From Liolophura sinensis (lineage: Eukaryota > Mollusca > Polyplacophora > Chitonida > Chitonidae), in NCBI RefSeq assembly GCF_032854445.1, contig NC_088301.1:44761116-44825115 (forward strand): 64,000 nucleotides of DNA, in the 5' to 3' direction. The notes beneath the pieces are model-generated. The model worked only from the letters and a program-made list of their open reading frames with translations, was not told the DNA's origin and searched no databases. Position 1 is the first letter of the stretch. Every line of letters starts with the position of its first letter. Below are positions 48,363 through 61,100 of the stretch, piece after piece. The position numbers were made by a program, and so were the translations under genes.

Positions 48363-49773
48363 TGCGAACACGGTAAAATGATCTGGCGTTACTTCGCTGC
48401 ATATCCGAGCTGTACAAAGAGATTGTACGTGAAGGTATTTCATACATCTATATATATGCTGAATCCGGAACAAAATTAAATTACAATGCTTATACCTTTA
48501 CAGATTAAAATGAGATCCGGGAGAGAGTGTTTTACACAAGTATAGCATTTTAATGTAACTCAGCACCAAGACTTGTCATTAAACAGGTAATGAAATACAC
48601 ATATATGCGCAAAGTATCTGTATACCAATCACAAAGTTTATAGACTAGATCCTTTAGTGCTTAAAATAATGGATTCTTTGAGTAAACAAGTAAACACATA
48701 TAAGACGTCAAAAAAAAGTGTCCGCCTATCTCATAAGTGAAACTAAAACTGGAATATAACCTCATCTGAGAAATAATTACCTCTGACTTTTTTCCGTTGT
48801 AGCGTTGACATTTTCATTTGATGATGAAGCATTTACGAGGCAATTTCACACTCTTAGAAAAGTAAACAGGTAAATTAAGTACTTGAATAAAGGACGCTGC
48901 ACTGTTTCAGTGTTCAATGGAGATCCCAGTTTTTATCAACTGGACTGTTTTTTTTAAACAAGGGACAGAGACGAATCCAGAAACAGAATTATTAAGAGCT
49001 TCCTTCCTTTCTAGCTTTATGTTTTTATGTAATACCTGTATAACAATGTCCTAGTCTAGGACTCCAATTCAACCTATAATAATTAATCTGTTTTGTTCAT
49101 GACTATACAGCATTTTTCATTACAACTCAGGTTCACGGCCAAATAGCTCGTCTGCCTTCATAATTAAAATTCTAGTCACATGCTTACATGCAATTTGGTC
49201 TTAACTGAAGCGCTAAATTTGATATTCATCTGATAGCACCAGTCATGGTTAGATATCAGCCACATGTAAGGTAAGGCAATGGATTTGTCCACGATATTCT
49301 CATTCATTAGAAGTGATCACCTCATGTGTACAAAACCCGGTAAATGTTTAGTATGTGTAATGTGTATTGTTCGCACATGTCTTCCACCCATACACCTGTC
49401 CGTCATCATGTAAGCGAAAAATTCTCGATCAAATACATACCACATAATATAAAAATAACCGCGCTTCGTATTCTGATCTTGCTTGTATCCCAGATACGCT
49501 AAAAAGGACATGGCTACCACACTCAGACATATACAAGTATTCTGAACCTTACTGAGTAAAATTCATTCAACAGTCACTTACAAAGTAACATGCCAGTATG
49601 CCACAATTAAGGTCTGTTTAGACTACTTTTTAAAGCTATCTGTATTTGCTCGATTTTTCAGCCCAGCGGGGAGGGCAAATAAAGCATTTGAAAGAAAGAC
49701 AGACTATATCTGTGACTTCGTAGCAAAAACGGTGCCAGTAGCCCTTTGTGCTGAAAATGAAAACCTATCTTAC

Positions 49774-51030
49774 CTGCCCTCCAAAGGATTGAGAAGATAG
49801 CCTTGGATAGTCTTGGCGTTTGTCAGACCCTTCGGGATGTTTCTTTAAGAAATTCATGCTAGAAAGATCTCCCATGGATACAGTTCGATTACTTTCTCGA
49901 ACAGCACTGTGTCCCTTTGGACATGACATGGCGTTGTTGTTAAAACTTGTGAATGATGTTGACCTGTGTAAAAATTTCCTGTTTTTCTTAAAGATGGATT
50001 TTGAATGATTACCTTCCGGTTTCAGTAGAAGAGGCTGTTGATTTGTTATTGTTTTAGATGGGAATACAAAGTTCTGCTTTGGTTTACCATCATTTCTGGC
50101 ACTGGTGGGCTTCAGTATGGACTTTATCCCGTTTGGTTTTGTAACACGGTTTTCCTGACAGATTTCACTTGGCTTCTGACTTGACACCTTCTCTTCCTTT
50201 ATTACAGTCTGTAGAGAAATATTTTGACCGCGTCCTGACATACCAGAGCCGTCGTTAGAGACTATGGAACTCGAACTGCTTCCTCTGTCTTCATTTTGAC
50301 AGCCTGCACACTCTGACTCAGATAGATTCATTGCAAGCGAATTATTACGAAGCAAAAACGATACGTTTTTAGGATCAGCTTTAGAGAGTATTTTATGGCC
50401 TGTTTGAGATACATCATGTTTCTTATCTTTGGTTTCCTTTCTGTCACTAGGTGGAGAGCTGCTGTCAAACCCGGAGTCGGATCCACTCGAGTCAAGTCTG
50501 TTATGAGACAATACATTTGATTTAACAGATGGGTACTCCTTTGTGACATCCTTTGGTGAATTTCCAATGCTCTTATCAGAATCATGGGTCATGGTGTTGG
50601 CTTTCACACATGGCTTCCTTCGCACCCACTGAGATGGTGTTCTTTGAAAGTCATTGTTGTCTGTCAAACCATCCAAACGCTCCTGGGAAGAAAATCTCAC
50701 TGAATGGGGCTTTCGTTTTAAAATAATCCTTCCGTTCGGACAGGGACCGACAGAATTAGAACTTCCTTGGTGAGCATTAGTTGTGTAGAAAACTCGGCTA
50801 AGCTCACCATACGCGAAGGAGTGTGATTTCAGTAAGGTCTTCTTCGGTGGATTAGACGATTCTTGGCTCTGGTCTAGAGAGTCTTCCAGCACTTTGCGCA
50901 AATGATTACCGTTAACTGGTTGAAAATAATAGGTTTTCTTGAAGTCCCGGTCGATATTGGGTGAAAACTGAACACTGCGCGTTCTCTTCAGAGCCCGTTT
51001 CCGAAGGATTTGGCTAGCACTCATTTTCAT
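49774..51030 (-). CDS. Long Ser-rich coding exon, probably upstream part of the whirlin-like gene
   Basis: A 419-codon open frame begins MKMSASQILRKRALKRTRSV and ends SSQSFGGQ at a consensus donor CAG|GTAAGA, phase 0. It carries repeated basic-Ser motifs (RTRSVQFSP, PHSVRFSS, HRSTSFTSF), a Ser/Asp run (SSGSDSGFDSSSPPSDR) and a Ser/Gly run. No domain was recognised; it is probably disordered. The next recognised minus-strand exon (35255-35423) needs phase 2, so at least one exon between them is unfound. It could also belong to a separate gene. The second ATG (MSASQ) has A at -3. Confidence 0.6.
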
Positions 51031-52679
51031 TGATGAGAAAATAAGGGAAAAGCAACCTAAAGTTCCTGGTGCTCACCAGATAAAGTCGAAAGTATATCTC
51101 AGCGTAGATTGCTCCAGTCATTTATCGATAGTTCTTTCATTTCACCAATCATCTGTCCAACGACAGAAGAGTACAGTCCACCTAATGTAATAGACTGCAT
51201 AGTCAGCATACAACTGTGCTAATGGGTTTTAGGTAATGAAGTGATCACTACCACGAGATACTCTCTCTTATGTGCTGATCGATACATAAACATTTTCTTA
51301 AATAGGCAATTCCATTAACATTAGTGAAACAATCTTGTCACGCGCACCTATTTGTGTTAAAATTACTCCCAGTTACACGTTATTATTTTTACTTTTTTAC
51401 TTTACTACTATTTTTATAACGTCTGCACGCACCTTTTTTTTTAACATATGGTTTAGCAAAAGAAAGAAAAAAATATGCTTTGTGTTCATTGTTAAAACAT
51501 TTGTCACAGCAATAAGTAATCGATGTTTTTTTGTGTCTCATTTCCGAAGTTAATTCCTTTCCAAGGTTTTCTGTCGATCCTCTGTTCCTCGTACATATGG
51601 CCTTCGGAGAAATAAGCATTTATTGATCTTGCCATGCACCATGACAAAGCCTATATTTGTTGAAGACAATAACTTTTTGTCACACACCGATGAAAAAAAC
51701 ATAATTATCTGTTATGTAAACGACACCGATGTGTAATGATTCTTTTTTCTTTATAAGGATTTATCAAAATGCTACCTGTTAATTTTTGGCGGTAATTTTT
51801 GTTTAAGCAATCGCATACTCACAAATTTTGTAATTTGTAATCTACTCTACAAGTCATCTGTGTTTCAAATATGGCGATGATTTTAGTTCATCAGTGTGTA
51901 TGGTAAGCCTGTATGTGTGTTCGTGCGTGCGTACGGGCGAGGGCCTTTGAAAAAAAGGCTTCAACTGGAAGCTGTAACTAAAAGAAAAACATCCAACACT
52001 CACTGGTTGTATGCAGTTATCTGTGTGTGTTCCTTCCTTTAATCACACCTGGGCCAGGAATATCACCTTTGCCCTTGGGTAAATACCCTTAACTGGCTGT
52101 GCTATGTACAGTCTGTTATAATTTCGTTTTCATTGATACAGCAGACACTAAGAAAAGCAGTTGTACTGACAGAGTGACACAGCTGTTCCCTTAATCCGCC
52201 TTCTTGTCGTATACATGTTGTATTGGTTTATCATTATCCCTACTTTTTTGCGTCCTCTGCAAGTGTTATTTCCTTTATAGGACACTAGGCGAAGATGACC
52301 TTGACATCGTTTGGCCCAGAAATTGTAATTTATACTGATACATGATTACGTTCAAATTTAGTTCAAGGATCGAGACACACCTGTTTTTTTTTTATTTGCA
52401 TTAAATATCTCAGTGACTTGCTGACTAATTTTCTAGTTTGATTAGTTCATTATCATAATTTTCTGTGCGAGTAATTGAAAGTTTCATAGTTTACAGATGT
52501 CCCTATCACTTGTAAACCCAATGCAGTATTCTATTCATATTCTGTCCTGGGGAGGCGAAGTGTAGGTCTCATTAAATAGTCATGATTGCATTATATTGGC
52601 CTCATTTAAAGTGAGAGAACCGCAAGTATATCATTGTATGCTGATCACACACATATCAGCCATTATGTGTGGTACATGT

Positions 52680-53060
52680 AAACAAGGGACAAAAGTGTAA
52701 TATATGTATACACGGGACAACAGTGTAGTAAACACGAGGCAAAGGAGTAGACGCAAGACAAAAATGTAGTAAACACGAGACAAACGTGTTGTAAAGGTGG
52801 GGCGAGAGTATAGTAACCACGAGGCAAAGGAGTAAAGGCAAGACAAAAATGTAGTAATCACGAGACGAAGGTGTTGTAAATATGGGGCAAGAGTATAATA
52901 AACACGAGACAAATGAGTACACGCAAGACAAAAGTGTAGTAAACACGAGACAAAAGTGCAGTAAACACGAGGCAATAGTGAGTAAATACAAGATTAAAGT
53001 AAACACAAGAAAAGAGAGTAGTAAACAAAGACTGAGTAAACACGGGCTAAACTGGAGTAA
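52680..53060. repeat. Minisatellite with 85-bp higher-order period (sub-unit ~21-22 bp)
   Basis: The sub-unit is about gtagtaaacacgagacaaaa. The higher-order copies start with cacgaggcaaaggagta at 52733 and 52818 and with cacgagacaaatgagta at 52903, exactly 85 bp apart. The array decays towards 53060. The minus strand is open in several frames because the array lacks TTA, CTA and TCA in most phases; this explains the repetitive frames here. Confidence 0.85.
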
Positions 53061-53409
53061 ACGTGAGACAAAGTTAAAGTAAACATAAATCAAGTTGTGT
53101 AAACGCGATATCGAGATATTCCACCTGCCCTGTAAGACCACCCTACGTTACACCTGGATCTACCCAGTCCTCTATATATAAATATACACCTGCGCTTTAA
53201 GACAGGTGGTAAAGGCGGAAGAATGTCCTACATAGCTCTGGGTAAACCGGTTTCGGGAAAAACTTTACCGAGTGACTTGTCTGAGTGGGTCAAACTCGGG
53301 TGAACGCATGGTGCCCTCATCAAGCTTCCGTCTCATCCAATGCGATTAAGATTGGGTACCATGCATGGCAGGTGTCTGTACGACAGTTAATACTCATAAC
53401 TCGTATAGA

Positions 53410-53480
53410 GGATTTATCTATTTGACTGGTGTTTTACGCCATTCTAAGGAATATTTCCCTTATACGACGGCAGTATATTA
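53410..53480 (-). mobile_element. Fragment of SINE (family 1), 3' end
   Basis: ctatttgactggtgttttac, then gccattctaaggaatatttc, then ccttatacgacggcag match the reverse of the SINE 3' end. Confidence 0.65.
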
Positions 53481-54060
53481 TTGGAGACAGGGAATCTCTC
53501 AGCACACATGCTAATATAATGTACTCATTCCCAACCTGTAGGTGTTTCCCAGTAAGTGTCAAATCATTTCGACCGCCTTCATCGGTATCAAAACCAAGTG
53601 AAGTCCGTAGTCATGATCCATCATGGGAAAGTAATGTTATGTTATGCGCGATGTGGCAAATACATGTATGCTGATGTCCCAACTGTAGAGACAATAACGC
53701 CCTTGGGGAACTAGGGACATAACCAGAATTGACTGTCCAGCATAAAGTCTAAGCAGCAGTCTATTGCATCCTTGCATATATTGTGGTAAGGCCAGCAGGA
53801 TAATTTGATCACATCATCCAGTAATAACGGTAGATAAACCCGAGACGAAACAAACGCGAAACTCTACTCTGATACATGATTGTCTGTTTGACGACAACAC
53901 TGTGGAGAGAAGTGTAACTTTGTACGAAAACCTTCATTACACGGGAACATTTACTTCCCATCAAAATAAAAAGTTGCAACAGTACTTATAACTGAATTGG
54001 CATAAAACTGCACGTCCATTACTTCTTTACAATGGTTAACAGAAAACATTACTTTGCAAA

Positions 54061-54062
<2 letters not shown>

Positions 54063-54131
<69 letters not shown>

Positions 54132-54165
54132 GTGTGTGCGTGTGTGAGTGTGTGTGTGTGTGTGT
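54063..54165. repeat. Compound microsatellite (TA)n(TG)n
   Basis: About 32 TA units (54063-54127), then an imperfect TG run to about 54165. Confidence 0.95.
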
Positions 54166-56297
54166 AATTGTTTAAATATTTTTTAAGAGTTACAGATCTA
54201 AGAATCTTAGGGGTAACAACTGAAGAGCAATTTTCGACACAGTGAATCCTTTCACTTAGTGACGATCCTTCAAAAACATTTCAAAAAGCTGTTAAATAGC
54301 CGTATAAGCATCATCAAGTACAAGACACAGAACAATATACGAATTATAACAATACACCTAGAACAATGTGAGATTTCCAGAACAATCCAAGACATCTTAC
54401 AATCAATCTATTGTCTAGAAATACTTCATTTTTTCATTATCGCGCCATTATACAAGATACATACAGCTTATTAGCACTAATGTATTGTCTTTACCTAGGT
54501 TGTTACAATCAGGGGCTCGTGAAGAACATGCTTCCTCTGCCGTCAGTTTTTACATTGTAGATACAACAGAAAATCCTTTTTATTTTTCCCACGCACCTTA
54601 TTTCGTTTTTTAACGAGGTGACTGTGGTAGAGTGTATCACATTTCATGTTTTGAGTTTAACAGTGTGGCAACATATAGAAAAGTCTGCTGTTGGTGCTGC
54701 GTCGACACCTCCTTTGTCTCCTTTGGGGTCATATCGTGAAAGAAAATGTGCCGTCAAGATCAGGACATAACTACTTCAAACGCTTAGAAAATAAAATGTG
54801 AAGTGATCTATTTCTAAAAATCATGATGTTAATGATCCAAAAATATGCAAGTCAAGTAACGGGACCCCTGATTCCCACGCAAGGTATACCGGATTTCAGG
54901 ACCTTCTAAGAGAAATCAGTCTTTTTTTTAACCTGGGACGACCATAACTAGGTCACTGCCTGACAACAAATGTCAACCATGTTCGGAATTTCAAACCAAT
55001 CTTTTCCAAGATTAGACATGACTAAGAAACATAAAAACCACATCGAAGGTCCTTGATTGAGGCCCTTGAAAGAAGTCCTTGATTGAAAAAAAAAAGAAAA
55101 GAAACCCGAGCAAATCTTTGATATAGTTTTAAGCCGGGTTATCGTCACACAACGATTTGCAGAGATAAAAGGATTAGTATGATCACTGATACCAGCTGAC
55201 CTGTGGGTCAGACTGCGATGAAAAACTCGTGAGTCGAATATAAAGTACATCTACGCTATAGCAGATCTCCTGTGCTGAGGCAGTAGAATGCAAATCCCAG
55301 TTATCTGGATCTAAACTGAATACGCATGTGTCATCTTTAAACATTAAACATATACAGCCTTGAATTAAGATAGAATGTTTGTGCAAGTGGATGGATAAAA
55401 TTGTAGACCTGGGTATATCTGATACGCACGAGTCTTAAAATAGAAAATAACACGAAATTATTCATCCACATTTGCCGTATAATTAAACTGTCATAATCGG
55501 AAATACCAAGCTCAGGTCTACATGACAGACATCTTTCCAAATCGGTATAAATCTAATACTGACTGTCTAATTTACTCCTTTTCATCATCTGTCTCAATAA
55601 AAGGCCTGCGCTGGACTTGAAGTGTGGAAAGTCGTAAACGCATAGCTTAAGGTATTTGTTAGTAGATATGTTACTACATAGATATATGTCTTAGCATTCT
55701 GAGTGTCTGATCTGTTGAAAACATTTCATTATCTTGATAAACCATTTAATAAATCATTTCAACGTTTGCTTGACACCAGCGAAGATGCAAACACCCTCAA
55801 ACCCTAGTCAGTCGCGCTTTTGGTCAATCAAATATTTGACATTGTATCTTTTACCACGGCGCATTCACTTTACGAGGGACCTGAATGAAAGACAATGACA
55901 TTGTGGACTTTCACTTGTTTATAATCAGCTGATGGTCAAATCACAGACTACATGAATATATATATATATGATGTAAGCTACACACACATGGTGCCTTCAT
56001 CAAAGAAGAAAAGATCGCCACAGAAATCTGAATTCAGAGTAATGCACAGTTTAAAGAAGGACGACAGTGAATCTTTACGTATCGTCATATAAAAATTGTC
56101 AGATCAATCAGGGCCCGCTTTCAAGACAATCCTGGACATGTACAAACTGAAATTGAGAAACTTAATGTAAAAGAGACTTTGTTCAACACGTGATAATCTA
56201 ACTACAGATTTGCAGTTGCTATAGCCTGAATAAAGTTACTATATTGGGGAAGTGTCATATATCTGTTAATTATGATACAATATGATTAACCATTCCT

Positions 56298-56540
56298 GAG
56301 GGCCTCCATTGCCGAGGGGATTAGCGCCAAGTGCGGCGCAATGACCCAATAGCCTCCCAGCAACGCGGTCGCTCTGAGTTCAAGGCCGGCTCATGGTAAC
56401 TTCCTCTCCGGCCGTACGTGGGAAGGTCTTGCAGCAACCTGCGCATGATCGTGGGTTTCCTTTCACCATAATGCTGACTGCCGTCGTAAAAGTCAATTAT
56501 TCTTGAGTACGGAGTAAAGCACCAATGAAAAAATAAATAA
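56298..56540 (+). mobile_element. Nearly full-length SINE (family 1) with target-site duplication
   Basis: The head gggcctccattgccgagggg has lost the A-box consensus; ctctgagttcaaggccggct keeps a B-box-like site. The core and AAATAAATAAATT tail are present. attaaccattcct (56285-56297) and attaaccgttcct (56541-56553) flank it, 12 of 13 identical. Confidence 0.8.
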
Positions 56541-56989
56541 ATTAACCGTTCCTACCTGCCAAGTTATTCGAGACTATTTGATCGATTTTAAAACTCATAT
56601 AAATCACATGCAGAAAAAAATATATAAATAAAGACACAGTAACGGGAGCCTTTGTTCCTATCATTAGATTTAAAGTTCCCAATTGGTCGTACATTTCAAC
56701 TTGAATTACATGGTGGTTTCGTCAATAATCCTATCAATAAAGTTTCACGAGTAAACGTGAAAGCAGCATGCTATTTGGTCGTTTGTATTTAAAAACTGAT
56801 GAAGTAACACCGGGTCCTGACTATTTATGGAAATTAAGGAATTAACCAAACTACACGGAGTGAAGTCGGTATCAACGTTTTAAGGAATACACGCCGACAA
56901 AAAATACCATCAAGTAATTCTTAAGCACCTTGAGCATATATGCATCTGTTTGTTAAGCGTTTTAATGTGTGACATAATCTTAATGTCAT

Positions 56990-57200
56990 TGTATGTTAAA
57001 TGTGAAGACAAAACGGTATTTTGTGTAACTCTAGACCAGTGACGTCTAATAAATTGCAATTAACATCACTGCATTTTCTTACCTAAATCTGCCAAAGCCA
57101 TGGTGTTAAGGGACGTGTAAATTACTACTATTAATGCAACTATATGAACGGTTACCATTTGCCAGCTATCACAATGTCGTCACTGCTCTGGTTTTGTTAT
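56990..57200 (-). repeat. Unassigned dispersed repeat, inverted copy
   Basis: On the minus strand it reads aaaaccagagcagtgacgac, attgtgatagctggcaaatg, then cagtgatgttaattgcaatt, then tattagacgtcactggtcta and continues with similarity to copy 1 (cttcacatttaacatacaat). Confidence 0.65.
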
Positions 57201-57983
57201 CTATGCTGAGCGTGTTTAATTATATTTTACAGCATGGATAGTCCTATTGATGTGTTCGTGCAATCAATCAGGTAAGTAGCTAACGATCGACTGCAGGTGC
57301 AATATATATACTTATTCAAAATGTCTTGACTACTGAATTTAATGTCAGTTTTACACGCAAATGAATGGACGAATTCTAACGAGTTGTATCACTTATGCAT
57401 GCATGTCAACCAAGAAATGTATTCATTTTCCTAGATACAAATGGACTGGGAGTGCAGGACTGAAAGTCTTGTCCGTCGTGATATATGTTGCGCAAGACAG
57501 ACAAAAAACTGATTTTATCGCCATAGAAATGCGAAACCTTTCAAAACGAACTAAACCACGTGGTTCAGTCATTGTGTGGAAGTGTGTTGTCAAGTCCAAT
57601 AAGAGTAACATTAACAATGGGACTATATCTATTTTAGGACTACCATAGGTCGTGCCGTCAACCTCCTCTTTACGCATCGTCATACACGCGCGAGTGTTTA
57701 CTTTGTATGTGCTTATAACTCTTTATGTTTGAAACATGGAGATAGATAGCCACATACGACGACAACTTTGTGGCCCTGCAATTATACAGTCAAAGGATAT
57801 AGTCGCAGGCTTTGCTGTGCTGTATAGGCTAAATCTATACAATAAGGCGGTCTATGTATCTGTATACCACAACTATGTTTAACCTTATGATATGTAGTCA
57901 AACTTATAAATAAGCAACCCACTCGAAATGGTAACAAATGTTTTAAAATTCATGACAGTCGTGATTAAATTTAAGTCACTTAC

Positions 57984-58157
57984 CTCAAGTGTGTTTTTGA
58001 AAAATAGACTATTAAACTTTTCTGGGTCCGGCATCCCCGATGGGAGCATGTACGTCCCGTGCGAGCAATGTGACTGGTTTCCGGAAGCTGTATGAATCTC
58101 TCGGATGTTTAAACATTTTGGAGTACTGTTGTTATCAGATATATCCGCCGGGACCAT
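57984..58157 (-). CDS. Candidate first coding exon, minus strand
   Basis: ATG at 58157 is the first after an in-frame TGA and opens 58 codons (MVPADISDNNSTPKCLNIRE ... LFFKNTLE) that stop exactly at a consensus donor GAG|GTAAGTG, phase 0. A possible acceptor (attttgcag) lies just upstream. It may be the first exon of the same minus-strand locus. No domain recognised. Confidence 0.45.
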
Positions 58158-61100
58158 GAAGTCGTAAATTACTTTTCAGTCTGACTGCAAAATTAGCGCT
58201 GACTCCACTACATCAGTGGTTTACGGGGTTTACAATTATAATTAATAAAGTAAACTACTTAAGACAGATATCACTTAGATTATCAAAACGATGGTTTTCT
58301 ACCAACCGTAAAACACGGCACAGTCTGATGTACTTAAGCGCTGTGCATGCGTATAGAGGCCCATTTTGAAACAATGCTCCCATACAAAACACATCTACTC
58401 TCTCCAGATCTATTCCCCGCCCCCCCCCCCCCCCTTAAAGCATCATACGTTATATCACCTTTAGTTGTATGGAACGTTCTTTCCCAATATTTATTGTTAA
58501 GTTACACATGGCTTATTTTAAAAGATAAAGATCAGAAAAAGTTAAGTTTTAAGCTCAGTATTTTTCTTCCTTCAAACCTGTTCATACTACCTGCACGCTA
58601 CCTGTACTCATCCCCTTACATGAAGTTCACGACACACGAACATACAAGATTACTCAATTCAGATCAGGTAATGAGGCCCAGGGGCGTGCAAAAAGGCATG
58701 ATTTAAGCACCAGTCTGGACAGTTAGAAAGAGGGAAATCTAATCAAGCTAAAATTTTCGTACTGATTATGTGTTTAAAATGCGTGTATGCTTTTTGGTGT
58801 GGTTTTTTGGTCGTCTTTCACTCCATCTGCTTAGTTTGCATCTTAAAGAATGAATACCTGCTCGAGGTCAACCGTGTTTTATAATGCATGGTAGGAAGAC
58901 AATATAACACTACCTGGTGTTTTTAGTGTGAGGAATGTCTTTTAACCTGGAATCCAGTTATCAAAATACATGATAAGTACAGGTAACAATAAAAAGTAAT
59001 CTGCTCTGATCAGATAGCGGAGCAACAAACAAAAGTACGTAAAACTTATCAATTATTCAATGTAGTTCCATTGCCTCAGGAAACTGACAGCTGAACAGCG
59101 GATATGGGCGTGGACTATCTTACGGATATAAATGGTGATGCCGTTTTAATCAATTGTTAAGTCAATTAGGGTCTCCAATGCAAGGCGTCACTGTCATCCA
59201 GACTTGTCATGTATGCAGATAAAATTACATATCTGTGTATATGAAGTCGAAATCCTGAAAACACAGAGGCTTTTATGAATAAAAAGATTTATAAAATTGA
59301 GATGTTCAGTCTGCCTGATACCCAGCCTGTACATTGATTTTGTAAACTATGCAGATTGTAGAATGTCCCCAATGGTTTTCAATTGATTTTGAGTACAAGT
59401 TCCATGGAACACAATGGCAGAATGACTAAGGCTTTACTAGCGAGAAAGACGGCCATTTTGGTTTCATGTTCAACCACATAGACAAGCATTGGAAAGGCGT
59501 AACACTGAGTGTGTACAACAGGATTATATACTTGTATACCGCTATCCTGAAAGCACTGAAATCATGTAGGCTACAGTTACCTTGTTCAGTGTAAATGAGC
59601 CAGAAATCAAACATGTTTATGCCGTTTTTTAGTTTGCCATCACCAATCCAATGAGGAAAACAAAATCATATATAACATACGTATACATAGATCTTGAGTT
59701 GGCAATCGCCAATATCCTTCAGTCAAAAATTACATTAATTAATTACTATTATATGTAACAAAAGCTATGAAATGCATCTGTTTTTTCTCACGTGTTATTA
59801 TATAAAGGGTTGTGAAAAGTAAATGTTTATGACTGGTTTATGTATGGAATTGATTCACCATACAATCTGTGGTTTAAAACAAACTATTTAACAACAAACA
59901 GAAATGTCTGCATCATCGCGCGCATGAGCTGTATCGCTACGTTTTACCGCCTTCCCTTATATTTACAGGGCTTACTTATCCACGTGTACCGTGCGTGTGG
60001 TTGTAACTTGCATGCCCTGAGGACTCATCAGGACTGGATAATAAGACAAGCGTTACATTCCTGCAATACATCATTAATTTCATAAATAGGTACAAATCCT
60101 TAAAGCCATTTAAATCTGCATTTAGCTATTATTACAGACTTTCCGCTTGGATACACCAAATCCTTGTATACAGAATGAATCCTTATGTTCGAAATGTCTA
60201 TACTTTTACGCTATATCCTTGTTAATTAACATGCGAAGAAATAGTCTTGGTCATGTGACAAAGTCAGTATACATACCCATCTTAGGACGTGTGGCTTGGC
60301 GACGATCGTCCGCTGCTGCTGCCAGTTGTTTCTTAGAAACGTCCTTGGCTGGTAAAAAGACTTGTCAGGCTTGGGTTCTTTACCATACAAGATCAGGTCG
60401 GGTCTTCTCAATGGTACGTAACGAATGCCCATATTGACCGTAAAATATTGAAACACAAACACTGAATATGTCAATGGTTTATATCATGTACAAAATGCGA
60501 CAGTTTTCCGTAGGCGCCCTTCAAGGTTCACAGCTTTACTCTCGAACATTCCCCGAAGTGCAGTTTCTCCTGCAATTCGTGCCTCCTAATCATCTATCCA
60601 TCCACCGTACACGCCATATGAAAGGGTCTGCACAGGATTCGACGAATGACACACTCAAAGCGATACCCCAAAGCGATGTTTTTTTTTCAATCATCAGACA
60701 CTATGAAGATACGTTCAGTGTTAAATCGTTAACAGGCGAGTAGGCATGGCCCCTGATTTCCGATTCAGTCCGTGTGTAAGGCGAGCGAAACTCACATGAA
60801 CAATGATGCACGGTCAAAATGATCCCGAAAAAAAAATGTGGTACACAGAAACAAAGCTCTGGTTTTAGTCAAAGTCTACTCCGACCATGTCTGTATATAT
60901 AGGATGACACACTACAATTCTGCACCGGACAAATGATCATAGATGTCCAGTGCGGTGAACAGTCTCTTGTGTCCGACAACGTTAAAGTGACAATTAGATC
61001 AGGTATACCGTGCTTGATCACTTCGCGACTGCATATCTCTATATATGATACATTTTGATGCAGCGAGACCGGTTTAATTTAAGAGGAAGCGATGTCGTTG

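Larger units (their letters stand above)
35424..49773. other. Long intron or intron set of the minus-strand locus
   Basis: It must hold at least one more minus-strand exon (phase argument). Exon-like minus-strand intervals with good splice sites are 44398-44443 (ENGKMHRLIGLNFQQ) and 42921-42970 (YGTSGLESIGWKLEIQ), but their phases do not by themselves close the gap. Repeats are listed separately. Confidence 0.4.
51031..57983. other. Intron or intergenic stretch upstream of the Ser-rich exon
   Basis: It holds the 85-bp minisatellite, a TA/TG microsatellite, one SINE, a SINE fragment and an inverted copy of the unassigned repeat. Plus-strand intervals 57233-57271 and 57435-57648 could join in phase (MDSPIDVFVQSI ... 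RYKWTGSAGLKVLSVVIYVA), but they are unrecognised. Confidence 0.4.

Noticed and set aside
48781-48850. Possible alternative start exon on the minus strand (MKMSTLQRKKVRG before a GTAATT donor), similar to MKMSASQ at 51030
   Set aside because: It ends in phase 1, which fits no recognised next exon, and the similarity is only four or five residues.
52631-53141. Three overlapping minus-strand frames of 61-161 codons rich in Leu, Cys, Tyr and Val
   Set aside because: They are different frames of the same 85-bp minisatellite; repetitive openness explains them without any gene.
35255-55540. Apparent similarity between the exon at 35255-35423 and a minus-strand frame at 55337-55540 (AELGVSGF versus PELGISDY)
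   Set aside because: The match is limited to a few residues and the second frame lacks a good donor; not enough to call a duplicated exon.
60468-60743. 91-codon plus-strand frame ending KSLTGE
   Set aside because: Protein-like in places, but without an identified partner exon or family.
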